From assembly GCA_026169575.1 (NCBI GenBank), contig JAPFCT010000380.1, forward strand, positions 1 through 44,267: 44,267 nt of DNA, written 5' to 3'. A program made the translations under genes and the position numbers. Positions 14,517 through 23,637 of this stretch are shown here, in pieces; position 1 is the stretch's first letter, and every line of letters starts with the position of its first letter. A model generated the notes under the pieces. That model had not been told where the DNA came from, did not search any database, and saw only the letters and a program-made list of their open reading frames with translations. This DNA comes from Faecalimonas sp. Its GTDB lineage: Bacteria > Bacillota_A > Clostridia > Lachnospirales > Lachnospiraceae.

Positions 14517-15510
14517 ACTGACGCCGGAACAGAAAGCGGCAGCGGTCATCGTTTCGCTCGGCGCAGATAAGGCATCCAAGATTTATAAATATCTGAGTGA
14601 AAGCGACATTGAGAAGCTTACGATCGAGGTAGCAAAGCTTGGGCATGTTGCCCCGGAACAGACGGAAGAAGTGCTGGATGAATTTTACAAGACATGTCTG
14701 ACACAGAAAGTTGTTACAGACGGTGGAATGGAATATGCGAGAGCGGTACTGGAAAAAGCATTTGGAGAAGCGACAGCCCATGCGCTTCTGGAGCGTTTGT
14801 CGAAATCGCTGAAGACAAGACCGTTTGAATTTATCAGAAAAAGCAGTGTGAAAAATCTCTTTTCCTTTCTGCAGCATGAAAGACCGCAGACAATCGCGCT
14901 TGTACTTTCCTATGCAGAGGCGGATCAGGCGGCAACTGTGATCAGTGAACTTCCGAAGGAGAAGCGGATCAAAGTTGTGGAGTGCGTGGCGAGGATGGAG
15001 AGCGCATCCCCGGACGCGATTAAGATCGTAGAGGAATCGCTGAAGAAGCGGTTTGAGAATATTCTTACGACAGATTACACGACGATTGGCGGTATTGATT
15101 ATATTGCAGATGTCATGAATCATATGGACCGTGGAAATGAAAAATATATCTTTGATGAACTTGGAAAAGAAGATGTGGAACTTGCAGACACGATCCGCAA
15201 AAAGATGTTTGTCTTCGAAGATATTGTTTCTATGGACAACAGATCTATTCAGAGATTTATCCGTGAATGTGATATTAAAGATATCGTATACGCACTGAAA
15301 GGTTCTGATGACAGAATCAAAGAGCTTATCTTTGCGAATGTTTCCAGCCGTATGGCTGAGAGCATTCAGGCCGACCTTGAAATTACAGTCAATGTACGTC
15401 TGAGAGATGTTGAGGAAGCACAGCAGAGAATTGTTGCTGTGATCCGGAGACTGGAAGAGGCGGGCGAACTGATTATCGTTAAGAGCGGAAAGGATGAGAT
15501 CATTGTCTAA
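14506..15510 (+). CDS. fliG: flagellar motor switch protein FliG
   Basis: The rotor protein that contacts the stators and sets torque and direction. 334 aa, typical. The N-terminal domain (LTPEQKAAAVIVSLGADKASKIYKYL) binds FliF; the middle has HERPQTIALVLSYAEADQAA (EHPQTIA-type motif); the C-terminal torque helix holds charged residues (MFVFEDIVSMDNRSIQRFIRE). ATG 14506 is chosen because GGAGG (14493-14497) sits eight bases before it; ATGs at 14491 and 14500 are too close to or inside that site. It overlaps both fliF and fliH, so translation is probably coupled. Confidence 0.96.
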   Translation: MENKLTPEQKAAAVIVSLGADKASKIYKYLSESDIEKLTIEVAKLGHVAPEQTEEVLDEFYKTCLTQKVVTDGGMEYARAVLEKAFGEATAHALLERLSKSLKTRPFEFIRKSSVKNLFSFLQHERPQTIALVLSYAEADQAATVISELPKEKRIKVVECVARMESASPDAIKIVEESLKKRFENILTTDYTTIGGIDYIADVMNHMDRGNEKYIFDELGKEDVELADTIRKKMFVFEDIVSMDNRSIQRFIRECDIKDIVYALKGSDDRIKELIFANVSSRMAESIQADLEITVNVRLRDVEEAQQRIVAVIRRLEEAGELIIVKSGKDEIIV

Positions 15511-16228
15511 GGTAATGAAAAGCGCCGGGCAGGAGCAGCAGGTCCTTCCGTATGATTTCTTTGCGGGATTTCAGATAGAAGAGACGCAGACTGCAGAAGA
15601 AGAGGCGCTGACAGAAGAAAGCTTTACAGCGGATGAACGGACAGAGCAGGCAGAGATGCTGGCGAGGCAGATTCTGAATGATGCCAGAGAACAGGCAGAA
15701 CTGCTCCGTGAGGAAGCTTATGAGCAGGGCAAAAGAGAAGGCGGGGAAGAGGGACTCAGACAGGCGTATGAGGAACACCGTCAGATTTTAAATGAAGAGA
15801 TCCGAAGATTTCAGACAAATATGGCGGATGTCATTCAGAGCGTCACAGTAGAAAAAGAGAAGATTCTGGAGAGGTATGTTGATAATCTGAAGGAAATCTC
15901 CCTGACTGTGGCGGAAAAAATCATACAGACAAGTATCCGTTCCAGCGGGGATATTGTAAAGCGGATGATACTTGCGGCGACAGATAAGATAACAAAAAAA
16001 CAGTGGGCAAAGATTTATGTCACAAAATGCAATACGGGAATTTCCCTGAGTGTAGACGAGGAATTTCTGGAGGCGTTGTCGAAGCTGTCGGATAATGTGA
16101 AAGTGATCACAATGGATAATGGCGAGGAAGGAACATGTATTATAGAACTTCCGGATGAGATCATTGACGCAAGCGTCGGCACGCAGCTGGAGAATATTAA
16201 AGATATTCTGAACAATGCGAGAGTATAG
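15503..16228 (+). CDS. fliH: flagellar assembly protein FliH
   Basis: A peripheral stator of the export ATPase that regulates FliI and links it to the C ring. 241 aa. A long charged coiled coil spans about 45-130 with small-residue spacing (EQAELLREEAYEQGKREGGEEGLRQAYEEH), followed by the C-terminal V-ATPase E-subunit-like domain (LTVAEKIIQTSIRSSGDIVKRMI to the end). The start is ambiguous: ATG 15494 is one base from the AAGGA site, while TTG 15503 has ideal spacing and is preferred. It overlaps fliG by about eight bases. Confidence 0.9.
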   Translation: MSKVMKSAGQEQQVLPYDFFAGFQIEETQTAEEEALTEESFTADERTEQAEMLARQILNDAREQAELLREEAYEQGKREGGEEGLRQAYEEHRQILNEEIRRFQTNMADVIQSVTVEKEKILERYVDNLKEISLTVAEKIIQTSIRSSGDIVKRMILAATDKITKKQWAKIYVTKCNTGISLSVDEEFLEALSKLSDNVKVITMDNGEEGTCIIELPDEIIDASVGTQLENIKDILNNARV

Positions 16229-16244
16229 CTAAGGAGAAGGGATC

Positions 16245-17546
16245 ATGTTTGAAAAATTGCCGGAACTGATCCGGAAGGCAGAGACGGTCAGTTACATAGG
16301 AAAAATTGAAAATGTTGTAGGGATGGCGATGGAGTCATCGGGAAACAGAGCGAGTATCGGAGATATCGCAATGATCTATAACGAGGAGAAGCATAAACAG
16401 ATCCCGGTAGAAGTTGTTGGATTCAGAAATGACAAGATGCAGCTGATGGCATACGATAATCTGAGCGGGGTGTCAGCGGGAAGTTTTGTGAGAAATACGA
16501 AACGGCGGCTGAAGATCCCGGTGGGAGAGTTTCTGCGGGGACGCATCATTGATGCGACCGGCGCTCCGATGGATGATCTGGGAGAGTTCCCGTCCCCGAG
16601 ATATTATTACGTGGAAAATTCTTACATCAACCCGATGAGCAGACCCCCGATCACAGATACACTGGAGTTCGGGATCAAGGCGATTGACGGGCTGAATACA
16701 GTTGGAAAAGGACAGCGTATCGGAATCTTTGCGGGAAGTGGTGTCGGAAAGAGTACTCTGCTTGGAATGATTGCGAGAAATGTGAAGGCGGACATCAATG
16801 TCATTGCGCTCGTTGGAGAACGTGGACGTGAGGTCCGGGAATTTATTGAAAAGGATCTTGGACCGGAGGGATTAAAGCGCAGCGTCCTTGTCGTGGCGAC
16901 TTCTGACCAGCCGGCAATGCTTCGTATGAAATGTCCGCTTGTGGCAACGACCATTGCAGAATATTTCAAGGACCAGGGGAAGGACGTCCTTCTGATGATG
17001 GATTCGCTCACGCGATTCGCCATGGCGCAGAGGGAGATTGGACTTGCAATCGGAGAGCCGCCGGTTGCAAGAGGATATACTCCTTCCATTTATGCAGAAT
17101 TTCCGAAACTGCTTGAGCGGAGCGGGAAGTTTGAAAAGGGATCTATCACGGGGGTATATACCGTGCTGGTAGAAGGAGATGATACCAATGAGCCGGTTGC
17201 AGATACTGTCCGGGGTATTCTGGACGGACATATCGTACTGAGCAGAAAGCTTGCAAATGAAAATCACTTTCCGGCAATCGACATCAATGCGAGCATTTCG
17301 CGTCTGATGAGCAATATCGTTGCGGAAGAACACAAAGAAGCAGCGTCACAGCTGAGAGATATTCTGAGTGTTTACGCGAAAAATGAAGATTTGATTTCGA
17401 TCGGCGCCTATAAAGCCGGCACGAATCCGAAGCTTGATTTTGCAATTTCAAAAATTGACAAAGTAAATGAATTCCTGATGCAGAAAGTGGGAGAAAGTTT
17501 TTCCTATGAGGAATCGTTCCGGAAAATGCAGGAAATTCTGAGGTGA
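16245..17546 (+). CDS. fliI: flagellum-specific ATPase FliI
   Basis: The hexameric ATPase of the flagellar export apparatus, 433 aa, as usual. Walker A is GIFAGSGVGKSTLLG at about 160-172; VALVGERGREVREFIEKDLG follows; Walker B is DVLLMMDSLTRFAMAQREIGLAIGEPP, which also contains the family signature. GTNPKLDFAI is near the end. AAGGAGAAGG precedes ATG 16245, 16 bases after fliH, so FliH, FliI and FliJ are encoded together. Confidence 0.98.
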   Translation: MFEKLPELIRKAETVSYIGKIENVVGMAMESSGNRASIGDIAMIYNEEKHKQIPVEVVGFRNDKMQLMAYDNLSGVSAGSFVRNTKRRLKIPVGEFLRGRIIDATGAPMDDLGEFPSPRYYYVENSYINPMSRPPITDTLEFGIKAIDGLNTVGKGQRIGIFAGSGVGKSTLLGMIARNVKADINVIALVGERGREVREFIEKDLGPEGLKRSVLVVATSDQPAMLRMKCPLVATTIAEYFKDQGKDVLLMMDSLTRFAMAQREIGLAIGEPPVARGYTPSIYAEFPKLLERSGKFEKGSITGVYTVLVEGDDTNEPVADTVRGILDGHIVLSRKLANENHFPAIDINASISRLMSNIVAEEHKEAASQLRDILSVYAKNEDLISIGAYKAGTNPKLDFAISKIDKVNEFLMQKVGESFSYEESFRKMQEILR

Positions 17547-17585
17547 TTTTGCCGTAGAAAGGTGCAAAAATAAAGGAGAAGAGCA

Positions 17586-18038
17586 ATGAAGAAATTCTTT
17601 TTTTCGTTGGATAATGTACTGAACTTCAAAAAACAGGTTTTGGAGAACCTGAAAGGAGAACATGCAAGAGTGCTTGCCAGCCTGCATCAGTGTGAGCGGG
17701 AAATAGAACTGCTTGAAGAGGAGCACAGAGCATGTACAGCAGAGTTTAACAGACAGAAGCTTCATGGAATGAAAATCGCGGACATTTATACATATGAACA
17801 TTATCTGGATTCTCTTGGTCTGAAAATTCAGAGAAAGAGGGAAGAACTCAGCGTCTGGCGAGAGCGCGAAGAGAAAAAGCGCAGTGAAGTTGTGGAGGCG
17901 AAGCAGGAGACGTCCTCCATCGATAAGCTGAAAGAGAAAAAGCTGAAAGAATATGAAAAAGCAGTACAAAAGCAGGAAGAATTATTTATTGAAGAATTTG
18001 TCTCTACCAAAAATGCAATAGAAAGACTGATCGGGTAA
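17586..18038 (+). CDS. fliJ: flagellar export protein FliJ
   Basis: A 150-aa coiled-coil stalk protein inside the FliI ring that recycles export chaperones. The N-terminal MKKFFFSLDNVLNFKKQVLE is typical (F.L..VL..K). The rest is a two-stranded coiled coil rich in Lys and Glu. AAAGGAGAAG precedes ATG 17586. The position directly after fliI is the standard one for fliJ. Confidence 0.92.
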   Translation: MKKFFFSLDNVLNFKKQVLENLKGEHARVLASLHQCEREIELLEEEHRACTAEFNRQKLHGMKIADIYTYEHYLDSLGLKIQRKREELSVWREREEKKRSEVVEAKQETSSIDKLKEKKLKEYEKAVQKQEELFIEEFVSTKNAIERLIG

Positions 18039-18090
18039 TACTGCAATGCAGTTTACTATATAAAATATGACAGAAAGGAGGAGAAAGAAA

Positions 18091-19332
18091 TTGGGACACT
18101 TGGATATTAGCAGGATGATGCAGAGTATACGTGTGAGCGCCAGGGCAGACAGAACGGAGCATTCGGAGGAATCAAATGAAGATTTCCGAAAGCTTCTGGA
18201 AGAACAGAAAGAGCAGAATGCAGTTCAGGACAGCAGAAATGAAAAAGAAGAGACAGAGGTCTCGGAAAATAGTGAAACTGCCATTGAAAATGATTCTGAT
18301 CCGAAGGAAAATACAGAAGTAACAGAAAAGCCAGTATTCTGTCAGTGGGATTCCGTGCTGCAAAGTCTGCTGGTGCAGGAAAGCCAGAGAATAACATCGC
18401 AGCCAGATGTGCAGAAAGCAGCAAATATAAGTTTGCAGGAAGGACAGCTTGTTCTTATTCAGGGAAATCAGAATATGACAGACCAGGCAGGAATTGTGGC
18501 AGGCGCTGAAATAACGGCGGGCACAGAGCCAAATGAAACTGCAGGGGTGCCACATACAGAAACTTCCCAGAAGGAGCAGGGCCTGGCAGCAGAAGACTTT
18601 GGAAAGTCATTTGCGACAGAAACGTATGCCAGTGTGGCAGAACTGGAACAGAAAGAAAGTCATCCGGCAGAAGGAGTACTTCAGGAAGGAAAGAAAGCAG
18701 AACATTCCGGGAATCAGGAACGTTCCCATACAGATCTGATTTCGGAGGGCAGTGTGCAGAAAAAGCCTGCAGTAAGAAATGAAGAAATGGAAGGAACGGC
18801 AGCAGGACAGCAGGAAAATCTGGAAGCAGGGCAGCCGGCAGTATCGTTTCCAGTAAAAGCAGAGTCAGGGAATGGCTCCGTGGAAAGTGCAAAGCAGCCG
18901 GTACAGATCCATGTCAGACAGCCGGAAGAAATTCCACAGAAGCTCACAGAGGAGCTGCTCGTCAGAACTTCGCAGGGCAGAAAGGAATTTGAAATTCAGA
19001 TCACGCCGGAACATCTTGGCAAGATTGCAGTGAAGGTTCTCTATGAGAATGGACAGACAACAGTGTCAATTCTCTGCGCAGAGAAAGCGACGCATGACAT
19101 GGTGGCAAAAAATGCGAGAGAGATCGGAACTGTTATGGAACAGAATCTGGGAGCGCCTACGACAGTTGTTGTAGAGAAGCAGGAAGCCGACTATCTGGAG
19201 CAGCATACAAATGAAAATGCCCATGCGGGAAGAGATTCTGAGCAGGAACGGCAGAGAGAACAGCAGCAGAAACAGAAAGCAGCAGATTCAGAACAGTTTT
19301 TACAGAAGCTGCGTCTCGGACTGCATATATAA
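18091..19332 (+). CDS. fliK: flagellar hook-length control protein FliK
   Basis: A secreted molecular ruler that, when the hook is complete, makes FlhB switch export to filament proteins. 413 aa. The first ~280 residues are low-complexity, rich in Glu, Gln and Ser, and poorly conserved, as in all FliK proteins. The conserved hook-length domain is at about 290-375 (RKEFEIQITPEHLGKIAVKV, GQTTVSILCAEKATHDMV). The tail is Gln/Lys-rich. The start is TTG 18091, with AAGGAGG at 18075-18081; the ATG at 18067 would place the ribosome site inside the gene. FliK always precedes flgD, as here. Confidence 0.9.
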   Translation: MGHLDISRMMQSIRVSARADRTEHSEESNEDFRKLLEEQKEQNAVQDSRNEKEETEVSENSETAIENDSDPKENTEVTEKPVFCQWDSVLQSLLVQESQRITSQPDVQKAANISLQEGQLVLIQGNQNMTDQAGIVAGAEITAGTEPNETAGVPHTETSQKEQGLAAEDFGKSFATETYASVAELEQKESHPAEGVLQEGKKAEHSGNQERSHTDLISEGSVQKKPAVRNEEMEGTAAGQQENLEAGQPAVSFPVKAESGNGSVESAKQPVQIHVRQPEEIPQKLTEELLVRTSQGRKEFEIQITPEHLGKIAVKVLYENGQTTVSILCAEKATHDMVAKNAREIGTVMEQNLGAPTTVVVEKQEADYLEQHTNENAHAGRDSEQERQREQQQKQKAADSEQFLQKLRLGLHI

Positions 19333-19355
19333 TTTACAAAGAGGAGGAAAATACA

Positions 19356-19898
19356 ATGGCGGATGTAGGTGGAATTGGCCACAGCAGTCTGTATAATGAA
19401 ATGTTATACACACAGACGGATGCGGTTGCCAACAACAGTGAGATGTCAATGGATGACTTCTGGCAGCTGATGGCAGCGCAGTTACAGTACCAGGATTTGT
19501 CAAATCCGATGAGCAACAGTGAGATGATGAATCAGATGACACAGATGGCGACAATGAATGCGATGACAGAAGTGTCGAATGCAGTTGCAAATTTCGCGGT
19601 CGTAACAAATAATCTTTCCCAGGTAACACTGACCGGATATTCTACCGGAATGATTGGTAAGGAAGTGACAGTTGCAACCCTTGATGAAAGTGGAAAGGTC
19701 AATGGAGAAAAGACTGGTGTTGTAACAGGGGTGGATCTCACAGGAGCACAGTATGTGTATATCGATGGTGAGAAATATGCGCTGACACAGATCATGTCTG
19801 TCGGAGATGTACCGAAGAAGGAAGATACAGAAGAAAAGCCGGACAGTGGCGATAAGCCGGAAGAAAAACCGGAAGTGACTCCGGAGGAAAAGGCATAG
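19356..19898 (+). CDS. flgD: hook cap protein FlgD
   Basis: The scaffold at the growing hook tip that directs FlgE assembly and then leaves. 180 aa. The conserved N-terminal half has MDDFWQLMAAQLQYQDLSNPMSNSE (FlgD signature F..LL..QLQ.QDP) and the Met-rich MTQMATMNAM. It lacks the C-terminal Fn3/Tudor region of long enterobacterial FlgD, like Bacillus FlgD. Unusual is the last ~30 residues, a repetitive acidic tail of KP, EE and DSGDKPEEKPE type. GAGGAGG precedes ATG 19356. Confidence 0.93.
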   Translation: MADVGGIGHSSLYNEMLYTQTDAVANNSEMSMDDFWQLMAAQLQYQDLSNPMSNSEMMNQMTQMATMNAMTEVSNAVANFAVVTNNLSQVTLTGYSTGMIGKEVTVATLDESGKVNGEKTGVVTGVDLTGAQYVYIDGEKYALTQIMSVGDVPKKEDTEEKPDSGDKPEEKPEVTPEEKA

Positions 19899-19913
19899 AG
19901 AGGTGAATGTGCA

Positions 19914-20303
19914 ATGCTGAACAAATTAAATCAGATTACAAATGCACAGACGCTTCAGCTACAGCATGCGGCAGCGCAGAGTGCAGCGGGACAGAAGCCG
20001 GCGCAGGAAGAATTTGACAGTATTTTAAAGCGGGAACTGAAGAAAGACCAGGGAGTGCAGTTTTCAAAGCATGCAACGCTCCGAGTTCAGGAACGCGGCA
20101 TTGCAGTGACCGAGAATGTCATGCATGATCTGAATCAGGCAGTTCAGAAAGCGAAAGAAAAAGGTGCGAAAGATGTTGTTGTCATTGGACAGAATGGCGC
20201 CTTTATCGTAAATATCCCACATAACATTGTGGTGACAACGATGTCGAAAGCAGAGATGCAGGAAAATATTTTTACAAACATTGACAGCGCTGTACTGATG
20301 TAG
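19914..20303 (+). CDS. flagellar operon protein of the Flg_new (TIGR02530) family
   Basis: 129 aa, function unknown. It matches the Firmicute family found between flgD and flgE. Visible are FSKHATLRVQERGIAVTENVMHDLNQAVQKAKEKGAKDVVVIG, then a hydrophobic core AFIVNIPHNIVVTTMSKAE and a C-terminal ENIFTNIDSAVLM. There is no signal peptide or membrane helix, so it acts in the cytosol or is exported by the flagellar system. AGAGGTG precedes ATG 19914, 15 bases after flgD. The context points to hook assembly. Confidence 0.9.
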   Translation: MLNKLNQITNAQTLQLQHAAAQSAAGQKPAQEEFDSILKRELKKDQGVQFSKHATLRVQERGIAVTENVMHDLNQAVQKAKEKGAKDVVVIGQNGAFIVNIPHNIVVTTMSKAEMQENIFTNIDSAVLM

Positions 20304-20424
20304 CCGGACCATTTTGGAGGCGGAGGCATCTGTGTGAATGGCAGATGCTGATACAGCGTGAATGCAAACGGTTTGATAACGGAGAAAGTCAGAAAAATAT
20401 AGTAAGAGAAAAGGAGTAATCAAA

Positions 20425-21705
20425 ATGGTTAGATCAATGATCGCAGGTGTTGCAGGACTGAAAACACACCAGTCTAAACTGGACGTAATCGGTAACAATA
20501 TTGCCAACGTAAATACATGGGGATTTAAGTCATCCAGCTTCAACTTTCAGGATTCTATGTATTCTACATCCACCAACGGTTCCGCAGGAAGCGTGATGGG
20601 CGGCGGAGCAGGTGGACGAAATGCTTCCCAGGTCGGCTATGGTGTTACAGCGGGTTCCATCACTTCAGAATTCGAAGTGGGCGCTCCGGCTCCATCTTCC
20701 AATCCGCTGGACTGTATGATTGACGGAACGGGATTCTTCCTTGTGGGAAATATGATCAACGGAAGTTTTACAAACGTTGCAGAATCCGGTCTGAACTTAT
20801 CAAGAGTCGGTATCTTCCGTGTAGATGGAAACGGATATCTCGTAGATGACCAGAGAAGTTATGTATATGGATACGCGCTGAAACCGGGAACCGGTATTCC
20901 GGAGAAACCAGCAAAGGCCAGCGAATATACAGTAAATAAGGCGGACGTTCTAGTGGCAACAGTGCAGGGTAAAACAACAATCACAATCGCAGGACAGCCA
21001 GTAAAAACAACAAGTACAGATTTTGTTGACCAGGTGCAGGACTGGATCAAAGAAGTCACAAAAGACAAAAGTCATTTTGCTGATTTTAATATCTCACTGG
21101 AGAATTATGATGAGGCAAATAAAACGGCAAACTTTAAAATTACAGCAAAGAAAGCCGGAGATACAAGTGCAAATGGTACTAATATTGACAATACCGTATT
21201 GCAGGCTGGGTGGGAAGCAGCCGGAGCTGCTGATGCAGAGGCAAAACAGACAGTCATCGGAAATAACCGTGTACCAGGTGTGGCAGCAGAATATTCCGAA
21301 GAATTATCTGCAATTCAGATTCCGATTGATCCGGATACCGGAAAGCAGTACGATATCCAGAGCTACAAGATCAACGAGGACGGAACGGTGATGGGAGTTG
21401 ACAATCAGGGACGTTCCATCGCGATCGGACAGCTGGCGCTTGTGACGGTGGAGAACCCGAATGGTCTTGAGAAGACAGAAGGGTATTACTATACAATCGG
21501 ACCAAACGCAGGAACAACAACAGCGATGAAGGCAAACGGAGGTCCGGCAGGATCTATTCGCGGAAATTATCTGGAAATGGCGAACGTAGACCTTGCAAAT
21601 GAATTTTCCCAGATGATCACAACACAGAGAGGATATCAGGCAAACTCTAAGATTATTACAGTGACAGACCAGATGTTGGAAGAACTTGTAAACTTAAAAC
21701 GTTAA
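20425..21705 (+). CDS. flgE: flagellar hook protein FlgE
   Basis: The subunit of the flexible hook, exported and assembled under the FlgD cap. 426 aa. The N-terminal rod/hook signature LDVIGNNIANVNTWGFKSS is near residues 19-37; the FlgE D1 domain (DGTGFFLVGN, LSRVGIFRVDGNGYLVD) follows, with a variable D2 domain in the middle (about 170-290) that may be surface exposed. The C-terminus (EFSQMITTQRGYQANSKIITVTDQMLEELVNLKR) is the classic terminal helix. AAAAGGAG precedes ATG 20425. The 121 bases before it hold no gene. It is followed by a strong hairpin (21721-21757). Confidence 0.97.
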   Translation: MVRSMIAGVAGLKTHQSKLDVIGNNIANVNTWGFKSSSFNFQDSMYSTSTNGSAGSVMGGGAGGRNASQVGYGVTAGSITSEFEVGAPAPSSNPLDCMIDGTGFFLVGNMINGSFTNVAESGLNLSRVGIFRVDGNGYLVDDQRSYVYGYALKPGTGIPEKPAKASEYTVNKADVLVATVQGKTTITIAGQPVKTTSTDFVDQVQDWIKEVTKDKSHFADFNISLENYDEANKTANFKITAKKAGDTSANGTNIDNTVLQAGWEAAGAADAEAKQTVIGNNRVPGVAAEYSEELSAIQIPIDPDTGKQYDIQSYKINEDGTVMGVDNQGRSIAIGQLALVTVENPNGLEKTEGYYYTIGPNAGTTTAMKANGGPAGSIRGNYLEMANVDLANEFSQMITTQRGYQANSKIITVTDQMLEELVNLKR

Positions 21706-21720
21706 TTCAGATTTGTGTAC

Positions 21721-21757
21721 CGGGATATTTTATATCATGCGGGTATAAAATATCCCG
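21721..21757 (+). promoter_or_regulatory. strong intercistronic hairpin between flgE and flbD
   Basis: CGGGATATTTTATA at 21721-21734 pairs perfectly over 14 bases with TATAAAATATCCCG at 21744-21757, with a 9-base loop. No T run follows, so it is not a standard terminator. It could protect the flgE mRNA 3' end, or reduce flow into flbD-motAB, so that hook protein is made in larger amounts. Confidence 0.75.
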
Positions 21758-21786
21758 TACCTTTGCAAACAGAGGGGGAGTATGGT

Positions 21787-21990
21787 ATGATAATTTTGAC
21801 GAAATTTAACGATGAAAAAATTATAGTAAACAGTACGCAGATTGAATCGGTAGAACTGATACCGGAATCGAAAATCATTATGATGAATGGAAAGTTTCAT
21901 ATTGTAAGAGAAAGTGCAGAAGAAATAATAGAGAAAGCAATAGCATATAACAGAAAGTCTTGTTGTAGCTTGAAAATAGAAGAAAACTAA
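21787..21990 (+). CDS. flbD: FlbD/SwrD-family protein
   Basis: A 67-aa protein of the FlbD family; the Bacillus homologue SwrD raises motor torque or stator function. The N-terminal IILTKFNDEKIIVNSTQIESVE and the segment IIMMNGKFHIVRESAEEII are the family pattern. The start is ATG 21787, with GAGGGGGAG at 21771-21779; the frame extends further upstream but through the hairpin. Position between flgE and motA is the usual one. Confidence 0.9.
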   Translation: MIILTKFNDEKIIVNSTQIESVELIPESKIIMMNGKFHIVRESAEEIIEKAIAYNRKSCCSLKIEEN

Positions 21991-22005
21991 GGATGGTGAA
22001 GAAAC

Positions 22006-22848
22006 GTGGATTTGACAAGTATTATTGGAGTGATAGTAGGAGCCATACTCGTGATTATGGTTGGTATCGGACCAGATAAGATTGGGAATTTCTGGGATCC
22101 GGCCAGTGTTGCAATCGTTGTAGGCGGTACGCTGGCGGCGGTGATTGCAAGTTACCCGTTTGCAATCTTGAAGCAGGTTGTAGGTCATGCGAAGATTCTT
22201 GTGCAGGGAAAGCGCTATGATATGAAAGAACTGATCGATACACTTGTCGACATGGCGCAGGTTGCAAGAAAGAACGGGCTGCTTGCACTGGAAGAACGCG
22301 CAGGAGAACTGAACGATATGTTCTTCCGGCAGGGGATTATGCTGATCGTGGATGCGACAGAACCGGAAGAAGTCAGAAGCATGTTAGAAAATGAACTGGA
22401 TATGCTGGATCAGAGGCATGAAGAGTCACTCAGCATTTATGAGAAGGCGGCAGGTTATGCGCCGGCGTTTGGTATGATCGGTACACTGGTAGGTCTTGTG
22501 AATATGCTGATGGGGATGGATTTAAATACGGGCGCTTCTACTGATATCGGACCAAACATGGGAACTGCGCTGATCACAACATTTTATGGATGTCTGATGG
22601 CGAATCTTATTTTTTCGCCGATTGCAAAGAAATTAAGAATCAGAAATGAAGAAGAACTTTTATACAAGCAGATTATGATAGAAGGAATCCTGGCAATTCA
22701 GTCAGGAGATAATCCGAAATTTTTAAGAGAAAAATTAGTGACATATCTTGGACAGAAAGAGCGTGCGAGAATTTTAGATGAAGAGGGTACAGAAAAATCC
22801 GGGAAGTCTGAAAGAAAAGGAAAGAAAGCAAAGAAATCAAAAAAATAG
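22006..22848 (+). CDS. motA: flagellar motor stator protein MotA
   Basis: The stator subunit that forms the ion channel with MotB in the cell membrane. 280 aa. Four membrane helices: about 1-20, 30-50, 150-170 and 185-205. The conserved prolines are in AAGYAPAFGMIGTLVGLVNML (helix 3) and MANLIFSPIAKKL (helix 4). The cytoplasmic loop (about 60-140) is charged for FliG contact. The Lys-rich C-terminus is longer than usual. The start is GTG 22006 with AAGGATGG upstream. It is directly followed by motB. Confidence 0.96.
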   Translation: MDLTSIIGVIVGAILVIMVGIGPDKIGNFWDPASVAIVVGGTLAAVIASYPFAILKQVVGHAKILVQGKRYDMKELIDTLVDMAQVARKNGLLALEERAGELNDMFFRQGIMLIVDATEPEEVRSMLENELDMLDQRHEESLSIYEKAAGYAPAFGMIGTLVGLVNMLMGMDLNTGASTDIGPNMGTALITTFYGCLMANLIFSPIAKKLRIRNEEELLYKQIMIEGILAIQSGDNPKFLREKLVTYLGQKERARILDEEGTEKSGKSERKGKKAKKSKK

Positions 22849-22860
22849 TAAGGTGATAAG

Positions 22861-23619
22861 ATGGGAAAGAGAAAGAAAAAATCAGAACCGGGCAATAACT
22901 GGATGGATACTTATGGCGACATGGTAACGTTGCTGCTGTGCTTTTTTGTTCTCTTGTATTCCATTTCTTCAGTAGACCAGGCAAAATGGGTTCAGGTCAT
23001 TAAGAGTTTTAACCCGGATGCAGAGGAAGTATCACAGATCGTCACAGATCCTGTACCGAATGGGGATGAAGAGGTTCCGGGAGGAATTGATACTGACGGG
23101 GACGAGCAGATGTTTGATGAACTGTACCAGAAGCTGAAAGAGTCTGTGGAGAAAAATGGACTGAACGGCCAGGTAGAACTGTTTAAAGGAGATGGATATA
23201 CATTTGTCACATTCAGAGACCAGGTCTTTTTTGACGGGGACAGTTCTGTGATCAAGCCGGAAGGAAAGGCGGTACTTGACCATTTTGCGCAGGCGCTTTC
23301 CAGTGCGAAAGATTCGATTCAGGAAATACAGGTACTTGGGCATACAACACAGGCAGATGTTTCCAGGCAGAATACAGTTGAATTTGACAGGGTGCTGTCT
23401 GCCGAACGTTCAGCGAGGGTTGCGGCATATCTTCAGGAGAAGAGTATGGTAGATCCACAGAAGCTTGTATCAGTCGGATATGGACAGTTCCGTCCAATCG
23501 CACCTTTCGATACAGAAGAGAACCGGGCAAAGAACCGGAGAGTAGAGCTTCTGATCACAAAGTCAGATTCGGTAGTGATGAGTCTGGAACAATATTATGA
23601 AGAAATGAACAAAAAGTAG
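22861..23619 (+). CDS. motB: flagellar motor stator protein MotB, sodium-type signature
   Basis: The stator subunit that anchors the motor to peptidoglycan. 252 aa. One membrane helix, about 20-40; the ion-carrying Asp is D20 in YGDMVTLLLCFFVLLYS. C27 and L31 fall at the positions of C31 and L35 in Vibrio PomB, while proton-type MotB has Val at the latter, so a sodium-coupled motor is inferred. The plug region follows (VDQAKWVQVIKSFN). The C-terminal OmpA-like peptidoglycan-binding domain is at about 115-245 (IQEIQVLGHTTQAD, DRVLSAERSARVAAYL, NRRVELLI). ATG 22861 is preceded by AAGGTGATAAG. Confidence 0.96.
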   Translation: MGKRKKKSEPGNNWMDTYGDMVTLLLCFFVLLYSISSVDQAKWVQVIKSFNPDAEEVSQIVTDPVPNGDEEVPGGIDTDGDEQMFDELYQKLKESVEKNGLNGQVELFKGDGYTFVTFRDQVFFDGDSSVIKPEGKAVLDHFAQALSSAKDSIQEIQVLGHTTQADVSRQNTVEFDRVLSAERSARVAAYLQEKSMVDPQKLVSVGYGQFRPIAPFDTEENRAKNRRVELLITKSDSVVMSLEQYYEEMNKK

Positions 23620-23637
23620 TGAAAGTAGGAGTTTGGA

